The translations under genes and the position numbers were made by a program. From positions 1-21,051 of IMG/VR virus record IMGVR_UViG_3300034061_004126: a DNA stretch of 21,051 nucleotides. One strand, written 5' to 3'. Below, in pieces: positions 6,113-11,365 of this stretch. The number at the start of each line of letters is the position of its first letter. The first letter of the stretch is position 1. Below the pieces are notes generated by a model. That model did not search any database. It was given only the letters and a program-made list of their open reading frames with translations, and was not told the origin of the DNA. This stretch comes from a virus.

Positions 6113-6467
6113 TTGTAACCCTCCACACCCGCGCCCCGGCCGTCCCGTGGCCCTTCCTCCGGGCCGCGAACCCGACCGCCTCGATCTGCCCCCGGCGGGC
6201 CAGCGTCCCGATCACGGCCCCGAAGGCCCTGGCGTCGTGCGGGACCAGGCCCAGCCGCTGGCAGTGGTCGACGATCTCCTCGCCGGAGCGTGGCCGGCCG
6301 TCGGCCAGCAGCTCGAGCACCGCGGCCCGGGCCGCGTCCGCGTCGAAGCCGCGCCGCTCGGCCTTCTTCAGGCAGGCGGCCCCGGCGTCGATGCCGGCCT
6401 GGCGGGGCGCGGCGGCCTGGCTGAACAGGGGGCCGAAGTCGGCCCGCTCGGGGTAGTAGTCGCTCAC
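6102..6467 (-). CDS. Small winged-helix-like DNA-binding protein
   Basis: A 121-residue protein. The start is a GTG at 6467 whose codon overlaps the upstream stop (GTGA), with a strong GGAGGA Shine-Dalgarno four bases away; the longer open frame starting further upstream is an artefact. Residues about 45-120 look like a winged helix: AAVLELLADGRPRSGEEIV, then a recognition-helix-like segment AFGAVIGTLARRGQIEAVG, then a basic wing with AARRKGHGTAGARVWRV. The N-terminus contains a helical stretch that may dimerise. It overlaps the replication gene by 11 nt, so the two are made together. A role in replication or early gene control is inference. Confidence 0.68.
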   Translation of the reverse strand: MSDYYPERADFGPLFSQAAAPRQAGIDAGAACLKKAERRGFDADAARAAVLELLADGRPRSGEEIVDHCQRLGLVPHDARAFGAVIGTLARRGQIEAVGFAARRKGHGTAGARVWRVTNGR

Positions 6468-6739
6468 GACTTCCTCCAGATCCGTTGGCGAGCCTCGCGT
6501 GTGAAGATGCTTTCCAGGCCGTCGCGGTACTGCCACCGCTTGTAGGCCCCGTGCCCCATCGACCAGGTCTCCAGACCGAACATCCGCTCGATCCATGCGA
6601 TGTGACGGCGGACCGTCTTCTCGTGTGATCCAATGGCCTCGGCCATCTCCCAGAGGGCCGCCCCTCGTGGGCGGGCGATCATCGCGTCGAGGATGGCGAC
6701 CTGTTCCAGGCTGGACCGTGTTGCAACCTTCGGCGGCAT
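6464..6739 (-). CDS. Small helix-turn-helix protein
   Basis: A 91-residue protein starting MPPKVATRSSLEQVAILDAM. Residues about 25-50, with GAALWEMAEAIGSHEKTVRR, form a helix-turn-helix of the winged type found in small transcription factors (DeoR/HTH_11-like). The C-terminal half contains WSMGHGAYKRWQYRDGLE. The start overlaps the upstream stop by one base (TGATG). It ends within the start of the next DNA-binding gene. Two small winged-helix proteins side by side ahead of a replication gene suggest roles in origin use or regulation. No ligand-binding domain is present. Confidence 0.7.
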   Translation of the reverse strand: MPPKVATRSSLEQVAILDAMIARPRGAALWEMAEAIGSHEKTVRRHIAWIERMFGLETWSMGHGAYKRWQYRDGLESIFTREARQRIWRKS

Positions 6740-6921
6740 CAGTCGCGCACCTCCCCGACGAGCCGCCGGTCGAGGTCCGCGTTGACGTCACGCAGGGCCC
6801 GAATCAACACCATCATCCGGGCGTTTTCCGACCGGATCCGCTCATTCTCCGCCTCCAGCACCCGGGCCACCTCCGCCAGGTGGGCCCGCTGCCGCCGCTC
6901 TCGCATCCATCGAAACATCAT
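6739..6921 (-). CDS. Short coiled-coil protein, 60 residues
   Basis: This small charged protein begins MMFRWMRERRQRAHL and then has one long amphipathic helix, AEVARVLEAENERIRSENAR followed by MMVLIRALRDVNADL. The heptad spacing of L, I and V suggests a coiled-coil dimer. A good Shine-Dalgarno (GGAGGG) precedes the first of two adjacent ATGs at 6921. The stop overlaps the next ATG. It could be a partner for the HTH protein downstream, but this is inferred only from coupling. Confidence 0.62.
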   Translation of the reverse strand: MMFRWMRERRQRAHLAEVARVLEAENERIRSENARMMVLIRALRDVNADLDRRLVGEVRD

Positions 6922-7016
6922 GAGTCCCTCCGTGGTGATTTGGCCCCGTGACGTGGGGCGGACGGTCGGTCCAGGGTTCGGGAAGGTAAACCGCTCCTGG
7001 GTGCCGACGGCCGGTG

Positions 7017-7382
7017 TTACTTCGCGACCTCCGGCGGCGCTGTCCCTGCGGTCGTGATGCCGCTACGGCCGGGACCGGCCGGATGGTCGTCTTCGAGCGA
7101 CATGACCTCGTAGATGGCGTTCTCGAGGTCACGACGGAGCCTGGCGAAAATGCCCTGGCAGTGGGCCACGGCCTCGACGTGGTGCCGAAATACCCGCTGG
7201 TCCGTCGTCGGCCAGTAGTGGTCGACGCGGCCGTCGTCGTAGTGCAGCAGCTCGTACCCTCGCTGCGGCCGCTCGAACGTGGCCCGCCGGATCCGGTAGC
7301 AGGGCCGCTGGTCGTTCGAGATCCACGCGAACGCTTCCCAGACGGTCTCTCCGTGCTCGAACCGATCAGAATGGGATGTCAT
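7017..7382 (-). CDS. Hypothetical 121-residue early protein
   Basis: I do not recognise this protein. It begins MTSHSDRFEHGETVWEAFAW, has an aromatic central part with YELLHYDDGRVDHYWPTT, a histidine-containing helix RHHVEAVAHCQGIFARLRR, and a low-complexity C-terminus rich in A, G, P and T. A GGAGGG Shine-Dalgarno lies eight bases upstream. It overlaps the end of the SSB-like gene by 17 nt, so expression is coupled. The stretch between its stop and the next gene (6922-7016) holds the next Shine-Dalgarno and nothing else I can recognise. Confidence 0.68.
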   Translation of the reverse strand: MTSHSDRFEHGETVWEAFAWISNDQRPCYRIRRATFERPQRGYELLHYDDGRVDHYWPTTDQRVFRHHVEAVAHCQGIFARLRRDLENAIYEVMSLEDDHPAGPGRSGITTAGTAPPEVAK

Positions 7383-7833
7383 CGGGCGACCCTCCCTGGC
7401 CGGCGGCTTCGACCTTTTGCTTCGAGGTCCGGGCCGCGGCCTTCGCCGGCGGGGCGGCCGTCCCGGGGTTGGCCGACGCGGCGAACCCGTTAACGTAGAT
7501 CACCGGCTCCCCGGTCGTCTTCTTCGTGCCGCGCTTCGTCGTGACGATCACCCGCCGACCGACCGCGTCGTCGCCCAGGTCCTGGTCGCGGGGGATCCCC
7601 AGCGCGTCCAGGAGTTGCATCGCCGACTTGTGGTCCCGCTTCTGTGACGGGTCCAGCCACTTCTCGATCGGCGAGTATTCGCCCTCGACCGGCTGGAGCG
7701 TGACGACCAGCGCCGTTCGGCTCTGGTCCTTGGCGAACCACTCCTTCACCTTGACGATCTCGCACTCGTGATCCCCGTCCGGCAGCAGCTGCTCCGCCGC
7801 CTCGTAGTCCTGGTCGAACTGTTCAAACCGCAT
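7366..7833 (-). CDS. SSB-like protein with acidic DDIPF tail
   Basis: A 155-residue protein starting MRFEQFDQDYEAAEQLLPDG at the ATG 7833, with GGAGGAG upstream. The first ~115 residues are beta-rich and resemble small phage proteins (DUF669-like) that act as single-strand DNA binding or recombination accessory proteins: DHECEIVKVKEWFAKDQSRT, then a strand VVTLQPVEGEYSPIEKWL. The linker is A-, P- and K-rich, and the last residues are SPDDIPF. An acidic tail ending D-D-I-P-F is the well-known partner-binding tip of bacterial SSB. The Sak4-like ATPase lies one gene upstream, and Sak4 proteins are reported to work with phage SSB. The OB fold itself cannot be proven from sequence by eye. Confidence 0.68.
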   Translation of the reverse strand: MRFEQFDQDYEAAEQLLPDGDHECEIVKVKEWFAKDQSRTALVVTLQPVEGEYSPIEKWLDPSQKRDHKSAMQLLDALGIPRDQDLGDDAVGRRVIVTTKRGTKKTTGEPVIYVNGFAASANPGTAAPPAKAAARTSKQKVEAAGQGGSPDDIPF

Positions 7834-8098
7834 GGGCCGACTCCTCCCTGACTCGCAAGACCAAACCCTCGCGGTCCGCATACGCTCGGACCGCCTCAAC
7901 GTGTTCCGGCTGATATGAAAAGTGGCCGTAGGCCTTCGGCGGTGGCCACAGGCCCGCGGCCTCGAGGACCCGTTTCACCTCCCAGATCCCCATCGCGATC
8001 CGCTCGTCGATCAGCAGCTGCTCGAGCTGCCGGCGAGTGATCCCGGCCGCGGGCCAGTCGCCCCGCATCCGCGTCCAGGTGGTGTGCCATTCAGGCAT
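7823..8098 (-). CDS. Hypothetical 91-residue protein between recombination genes
   Basis: The protein begins MPEWHTTWTRMRGDWPAAG and contains ITRRQLEQLLIDERIAMGIW, an initial helix pair, then VKRVLEAAGLWPPPKAYGHF and VEAVRAYADREGLVL. This helical layout is compatible with a small DNA-binding domain (two helices followed by a wing), though no standard motif is clear. A GGAGGT Shine-Dalgarno stands five bases before the ATG at 8098. It overlaps both neighbours (8 nt with the Sak4-like gene, 11 nt with the SSB-like gene), so it probably acts with them. Function unknown. Confidence 0.66.
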   Translation of the reverse strand: MPEWHTTWTRMRGDWPAAGITRRQLEQLLIDERIAMGIWEVKRVLEAAGLWPPPKAYGHFSYQPEHVEAVRAYADREGLVLRVREESAHAV

Positions 8099-9023
8099 TC
8101 GCCACCTCCGGCTCGATCTGGTCGTGTCGCTGGCCGATCAGGGCCTCGAGCTGCTTGACCTGGTCGGCCGTCAGCTGGCCCTCGCTGCCCATCTGCTCGA
8201 CGTAGTCGCCGGCCTTCCCCAGGGCCTCGACGATCTTGCAGGCGGCGATCCGTTCGGCCAGCCGGTCGAACAGGCTGGGCTCCGCCCGGGTGGCGGACGG
8301 GGCCGGCGCGGCCGCGAAGATCGGGCCCAGGGCCTCGATCGTCATCGGGATCTCCGGGGCCAGCCCGAACCGGTTCTTCGCGTCCCAGGCCGCGGTCCGC
8401 TCCGTGAACAGGACCCGCTCCTTTCCGCCCTTGGCCCGGTTGCGGCCGTCAGCACCCTCGACGATCCGCGTCCGGTAGTTGGCGAACAGCAGGAGGTCGG
8501 ACCATTCCTTGACCAGCGGCCCGACCTGTTTCGACAGCTTCAGCTCGTAGCGGTCCCAGCCCTCGTCCATGTCGGGCGGGCTCGTCCGCTTCACGGTCGA
8601 GTGACCGACCAGCAGGACGTGGACGCCACGGTCGACGATCTGGTCGCAGAGGCCCAGCAGCGTCGAGAACTGCTCGGCCAGCTTCACGAACCCCTTCCCG
8701 AATCCGTAGTCCTCCACGGACCGCTTTCCGTCCTTCTTCAGCATGTGATCGAGCAGCGACCGTTCCGCCCAGTCGATCGAGTCGATGACGACCGTCCCGA
8801 ACCCCTGGGGGTCGCCGCTCAGATCGACGAGCGCCCCGTAGAGGGTCATCCAGTCCGGGCACCGCACCCGGGCCACGTCGAGCCGCCCCGTCCCGTCCTC
8901 GGTGTCGAGGATCACCGGGTTGGGCCACTGGGCGGCCAGCGTCGACTTCCCGATCCCCTCGGTCCCGTAGGCCACCCCGCGGACGGCCCCCTTCCTGATC
9001 CCTCGCTCGATCTTCAGCGCCAT
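8091..9023 (-). CDS. Sak4-like RecA-fold ATPase (single-strand annealing/recombination)
   Basis: A 310-residue P-loop NTPase of the AAA_24 type. It starts MALKIERGIRKGAVRGVAYG at 9023 with AAGGAG upstream; the longer frame reaching 9188 is an artefact. The Walker A motif GTEGIGKST is at residues 20-28, the Walker B-like FGTVVIDSIDW at about 75-85, and a sensor-like strand HVLLVGHST at about 145-153. The last ~60 residues are helical. RecA-core proteins of this architecture in phages (Sak4) pair single-stranded DNA and need SSB. The nearby SSB-like gene and RusA support a recombination module. Some members are annotated only as ATP-binding proteins, so annealing activity is inferred from the family. 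Confidence 0.8.
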   Translation of the reverse strand: MALKIERGIRKGAVRGVAYGTEGIGKSTLAAQWPNPVILDTEDGTGRLDVARVRCPDWMTLYGALVDLSGDPQGFGTVVIDSIDWAERSLLDHMLKKDGKRSVEDYGFGKGFVKLAEQFSTLLGLCDQIVDRGVHVLLVGHSTVKRTSPPDMDEGWDRYELKLSKQVGPLVKEWSDLLLFANYRTRIVEGADGRNRAKGGKERVLFTERTAAWDAKNRFGLAPEIPMTIEALGPIFAAAPAPSATRAEPSLFDRLAERIAACKIVEALGKAGDYVEQMGSEGQLTADQVKQLEALIGQRHDQIEPEVANA

Positions 9024-9024
9024 C

Positions 9025-9246
9025 TCACTCTCCTTGGGTAAAAACGCCGCGGGCGGGCTCCGCCACCCGCGGCCGGTTGCATCCCTGTCCCCGCCGGCTC
9101 CGCCGGCTTCCTGCGGCCCGGCATCCCGTGCCGTGCCGCTCCTCCTGAATCTGGATCGCGACCAGGGCCAGCCCAGCCAGGGCCACAACCACGAAGGTGG
9201 CCGCCATGGCCGCGACCGCGATCACGAGACCGTGGACGATGGTCAC
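9025..9246 (-). CDS. Small single-pass membrane protein
   Basis: A 73-residue protein from a GTG at 9246, which overlaps the upstream stop (GTGA) and has a strong GGAGGT Shine-Dalgarno six bases away. Residues about 5-32 (VHGLVIAVAAMAATFVVV then ALAGLALVAIQIQ) form one long hydrophobic segment. The rest is basic and polar (RAAGSRRSRRGQGCNRPR). This layout, short N-terminus then membrane helix then positive tail, suggests the basic part stays in the cytoplasm. Its place in the early operon argues against a holin, and superinfection exclusion or anchoring are possibilities. There is no evidence for any single function. Confidence 0.6.
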   Translation of the reverse strand: MTIVHGLVIAVAAMAATFVVVALAGLALVAIQIQEERHGTGCRAAGSRRSRRGQGCNRPRVAEPARGVFTQGE

Positions 9247-9494
9247 TCGAACACCTCCCCTTCGGTGTCGTTCGCGAGCGGCCGGAACTCGTCCAGCGTG
9301 GCCTTCGCCCGCAGCAGCAGCGCGGCCCCGGCCGGGATAAAGTAGGTGTTCACCCCGACCGGCCGGATCTCGGAGACCAGCCGCTCGAGGACCCGGCCGG
9401 GGGCGATCAGCTTTTGAACGATCTCGGCCCGCCGCTGCGCCCAGCGGTGTTCCGGACCCTTGCGGTACATGGCGCGGTGTCTTCCCTGAACCAT
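9243..9494 (-). CDS. Hypothetical 83-residue early protein
   Basis: Starts MVQGRHRAMYRKGPEHRWA at 9494; the ATG at 9470 is an alternative. It continues with a helix RRAEIVQKLIAPGRVLERL and then IRPVGVNTYFIPAGAALLL, a mildly hydrophobic stretch that is too short and mixed to be a sure membrane segment. The C-terminus is acidic (NDTEGEVFE). A GGAG sequence lies upstream, inside the end of the previous gene. Its stop overlaps the GTG of the membrane-protein gene. No family recognised. Confidence 0.62.
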   Translation of the reverse strand: MVQGRHRAMYRKGPEHRWAQRRAEIVQKLIAPGRVLERLVSEIRPVGVNTYFIPAGAALLLRAKATLDEFRPLANDTEGEVFE

Positions 9495-9497
9495 GGG

Positions 9498-9734
9498 TCA
9501 AAACTCCGCGATCATGGTGGGGTGGATGATGTGCTCCGTCCCCGACCGGTCGGCGATCACGATCATTCCGCCGGCGTTCGCGTCGAGCACCCGGCCCGGG
9601 ATCGGCATCGCGCCGACCGACGGCTGGAACCAGTGCTCCTCCCCCACCCTGATCGCGTGGCCGTAGGTCTCGGCCATCCCGGCCACCGCCGCGGCGGCCT
9701 CCGCATCACCTGGCATCCGTTCCATGGCATCCAT
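9498..9734 (-). CDS. Hypothetical 78-residue early protein
   Basis: The protein begins MDAMERMPGDAEAAAAVAG and ends DRSGTEHIIHPTMIAEF. The second half is strand-rich, with VGAMPIPGRVLDANAGGMIV, and could be a small beta-barrel of SH3 or similar type. A clear GGAGA Shine-Dalgarno lies eight bases before the ATG at 9734. It is the second gene after the early promoter. I do not recognise it and suggest no function. Confidence 0.65.
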   Translation of the reverse strand: MDAMERMPGDAEAAAAVAGMAETYGHAIRVGEEHWFQPSVGAMPIPGRVLDANAGGMIVIADRSGTEHIIHPTMIAEF

Positions 9735-9764
9735 GCCGATGTCTCCTGTGAAGTGTCGGTATCT

Positions 9765-9833
9765 CTAAAACGAACCGGCCGCGATCAGCCGGGCAACGAT
9801 CACCAGCAGCTCGATCCAAAAGTCGACGTTCAT
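9765..9833 (-). CDS. 22-residue hydrophobic leader-type peptide
   Basis: This short frame begins at the ATG 9833 with a strong GGAGGA Shine-Dalgarno and ends with TAG at 9765. It encodes MNVDFWIELL followed by VIVARLIAAGSF, one hydrophobic helix. It would be the first reading frame after the promoter at 9859-9887, about 20 bases from the expected transcript start. Small membrane peptides and leader peptides with this layout are common but hard to prove by length alone. The support is position plus Shine-Dalgarno. Confidence 0.45.
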   Translation of the reverse strand: MNVDFWIELLVIVARLIAAGSF

Positions 9834-9857
9834 GTCGTCCTCCGTGACGATGGGCCA

Positions 9858-9887
9858 GACGATATGGAGTTATCTCCAAATCGTCAA
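9858..9887 (-). promoter_or_regulatory. Sigma70-like early promoter covered by a palindromic operator
   Basis: On the minus strand, TTGACG (9887-9882) is followed by a 17-base spacer and TATCGT (9864-9859); these match the -35 and -10 boxes in five of six and four of six positions. The interval is almost entirely a 28-bp near-palindrome at 9858-9885, with arms gacgatatggag and ctccaaatcgtc (11 of 12 pairs) around ttat. An A7 run on the minus strand just upstream of the -35 could act as an UP element. A repressor dimer bound here would block polymerase, so the early operon is probably switched at this site. The binding protein is unknown. Confidence 0.6.
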
Positions 9888-9920
9888 CAGCATTTTTTTC
9901 GGCTGCAAAACCGTGGCACT

Positions 9921-10172
9921 TTAGGCCGATTTCCGCCCGCCTGGGCGGCGGCCGCAGAGCTTGCCGGCCTTGCGGAGCCGCTCTCGCTCCGCGGCCAGGC
10001 GCTCGATCTCGTCGGCGTCGTAGACGAAGGCCCGCGCGGACACTTGTTCCGACCAGATTTCGCCGCGGGTGGCCATGCCGCGGATGTGCGAAACGCGGCA
10101 TCCGTAGATTTCCGCGGCTTCCTGGGTGCCGCATACGCGGCGCTTCGGTGGCAGTCGGACGGACATCTTCAT
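9921..10172 (-). CDS. Excisionase-like small HTH protein
   Basis: An 83-residue basic protein starting MKMSVRLPPKRRVCGTQEAA (ATG 10172; the ATG at 10166 is an alternative). Residues about 14-45 (GTQEAAEIYGCRVSHIRGMA and TRGEIWSEQVSARAF) fit the MerR/excisionase-type winged helix-turn-helix, in which a tyrosine- or cysteine-containing turn is followed by a wing. The C-terminus is highly basic (RKAGKLCGRRPGGRKSA). Placed head-to-head with the integrase across 284 bp, it is the expected position for a recombination directionality factor, or for a repressor of the early promoter just downstream. The two roles cannot be told apart by sequence. No good Shine-Dalgarno is visible; the nearest GGAGG is about 18 bases away. 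Confidence 0.65.
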   Translation of the reverse strand: MKMSVRLPPKRRVCGTQEAAEIYGCRVSHIRGMATRGEIWSEQVSARAFVYDADEIERLAAERERLRKAGKLCGRRPGGRKSA

Positions 10173-10266
10173 GGCCCGGATCGTAGGGCCCCTCCTCCGT
10201 GAATCAATACGGGCCGACTTGCCCTGGGGGTCCGGCCGCGCGTAGCGTTCCCTGCTGGCGGGATCG

Positions 10267-10307
10267 GGCGAACCTTCGGATCCCCGGACGGGATCCGAAG
10301 GTTCGCC
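10267..10307. repeat. Perfect 18-bp inverted repeat, 5-bp spacer
   Basis: The arms ggcgaaccttcggatccc (10267-10284) and its exact complement (10290-10307) enclose cggac. It lacks a T run on either side, so it does not look like a standard terminator. Inverted arms around a short spacer resemble core sites of tyrosine recombinases, and it lies 150 bp from the integrase start. It could equally be an operator or an RNA hairpin. Confidence 0.85.
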
Positions 10308-10428
10308 AATGGCGGGGACAGGATCTCCACCCCTTCGGGGGTCACAACCCGCACGACCTGCGCCAGCGGCATCCGAATGGACCAAGGGTGCTGGCCGCAC
10401 GGATTTTCCGGTGGCCCCCCGCATGGAC

Positions 10429-10455
10429 GCGACCTATCCCTCCGTAAGAGGTCGC
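10429..10455 (+). promoter_or_regulatory. Hairpin that can cover the integrase ribosome binding site
   Basis: The arms gcgacct (10429-10435) and aggtcgc (10449-10455) pair fully across a 13-base loop. The right arm contains most of the AGAGGT Shine-Dalgarno that serves the integrase ATG at 10457. If this folds in the mRNA, it would reduce integrase translation. Pairing is seen directly; regulation is inference. Confidence 0.45.
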
Positions 10456-10456
10456 C

Positions 10457-11365
10457 ATGATGTCGCTCGATACGTTTCTCGATACCGTCTATGTCCCGCT
10501 CAAACTCCGCGGCCGGTCGCCCGAATCGGTCCGCCTGCTCCGTCACGCGATCCGCCAGTTCAGCCTCCACCTCGAGCGGCCCGCCACGCTCGACGACTTC
10601 GACGACCTGGTCGTGAGCCGGTTCCTGGCGGCGAGGGCCGCGAAGCTGTCGCCGAACTCCGTCGCCCGCGAGCGGTCCGGCCTGCTGGCCCTGTGGAACC
10701 TCGCCCAGGCCCGCGCCCTGGTCCGCCTGCGGCCGCTGGTGGCCCCCGAACTGATCCCGGAGAAGACCCCCCGGGCGTTCACGGCCGACGAGCTGGCCCG
10801 CCTGTGGGCCTCCTGTGGCGTGGTGCGGGGCTGGGTCGGTCCGATCCCGGCCCCGGTCTGGTTCCAGGCACTGCTCGGCGTCCTGTTCTATTCCGGCGAG
10901 CGGATCACGGCCGTCCTCCGGGTCGAGCGGTCGGGCTGGTCGCGGCCCTGGCTGGCCGTGCCGGCGACGGCCAGGAAGGGGAGCCGGAAGCCGGCGGCCT
11001 ACCAGCTTCCAGACCACGTCGCCGACCTCGTCGACCAGGTGTCCCGGCACGATCAGCCGGCGCTGTTCTTCTGGCCGGCGAGCGACACCGCCCTCCGCGA
11101 GCGGTGGAAGGTGATCACCCGTCGGGCCGGGCTCGGGGAGGGGCCGGAGGTCCAGTTCCACGCGCTCAGACGCAGTTTCGCCAGCCACCTGACAGCCGCC
11201 GGCGGATCGGCTCGGGAAGCCCTGCAACATTCCAGCGAAAAAGTCACCCGGCGGTATCTCGACCCCAGGATCACCCAGGCCGGCCAGCCGGCCCCGTGGC
11301 AGCTGCTGCCGCGGATCTGGCCGGGCGACATCGAGCCGCCGCCGGGGGCGGCCGGCGCGGCCTGA
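10457..11365 (+). CDS. int: Tyrosine recombinase / phage integrase
   Basis: The only plus-strand gene. It recombines phage attP with a chromosomal attB site. The 302-residue protein has an N-terminal SAM-like core-binding domain (about residues 1-95) and a C-terminal catalytic domain. The catalytic residues can be placed: R149 in SGERITAVLRVE, K174 in RKGSRKPA, H235 and R238 in FHALRRSFASH, H258 in QHSSEKVTRRYLDP, and the nucleophile Y267. The first arginine box is slightly altered from the usual TGLR. It starts at the first of two ATGs (MMSLDTF). Its stop (11363-11365) abuts the stop of the convergent HAD gene with no space. This is a short single-core recombinase with little or no arm-binding domain. 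Confidence 0.92.
   Translation: MMSLDTFLDTVYVPLKLRGRSPESVRLLRHAIRQFSLHLERPATLDDFDDLVVSRFLAARAAKLSPNSVARERSGLLALWNLAQARALVRLRPLVAPELIPEKTPRAFTADELARLWASCGVVRGWVGPIPAPVWFQALLGVLFYSGERITAVLRVERSGWSRPWLAVPATARKGSRKPAAYQLPDHVADLVDQVSRHDQPALFFWPASDTALRERWKVITRRAGLGEGPEVQFHALRRSFASHLTAAGGSAREALQHSSEKVTRRYLDPRITQAGQPAPWQLLPRIWPGDIEPPPGAAGAA

Larger units (their letters stand above)
10173..10456. other. Non-coding integrase-excisionase region; candidate attP
   Basis: No convincing gene is present in these 284 bp. It carries the 18-bp inverted repeat at 10267-10307 and the hairpin before the integrase start. The segment tggcggggacaggat (10310-10324) resembles the reverse complement of a bacterial tRNA 3' end; on the minus strand a sequence with an anticodon-like loop (GGGTTGTGACCCC) lies nearby. 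The T-loop consensus is absent and there is no matching 5' acceptor stem, so it is not a tRNA gene. Attachment sites of tyrosine integrases often sit in this position and copy tRNA 3' ends, so an attP is plausible but unproven. Confidence 0.4.

Noticed and set aside
9025-9246. Holin
   Set aside because: It has one membrane segment and lies in the early operon near replication genes, with no endolysin next to it.
10267-10307. Rho-independent terminator
   Set aside because: The hairpin is strong, but there is no T run on either strand next to it.
10308-10400. Possible tRNA-His gene on the minus strand
   Set aside because: An anticodon-like loop and acceptor-like end are visible, but the T loop lacks the TTCRA pattern, and no 5' acceptor strand pairs. 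At most a partial tRNA copy.
10169-11230. Long open frame antisense to integrase
   Set aside because: It is the mirror of the integrase gene in G+C-rich DNA, with low-complexity R/P/G content and no family-like motifs.
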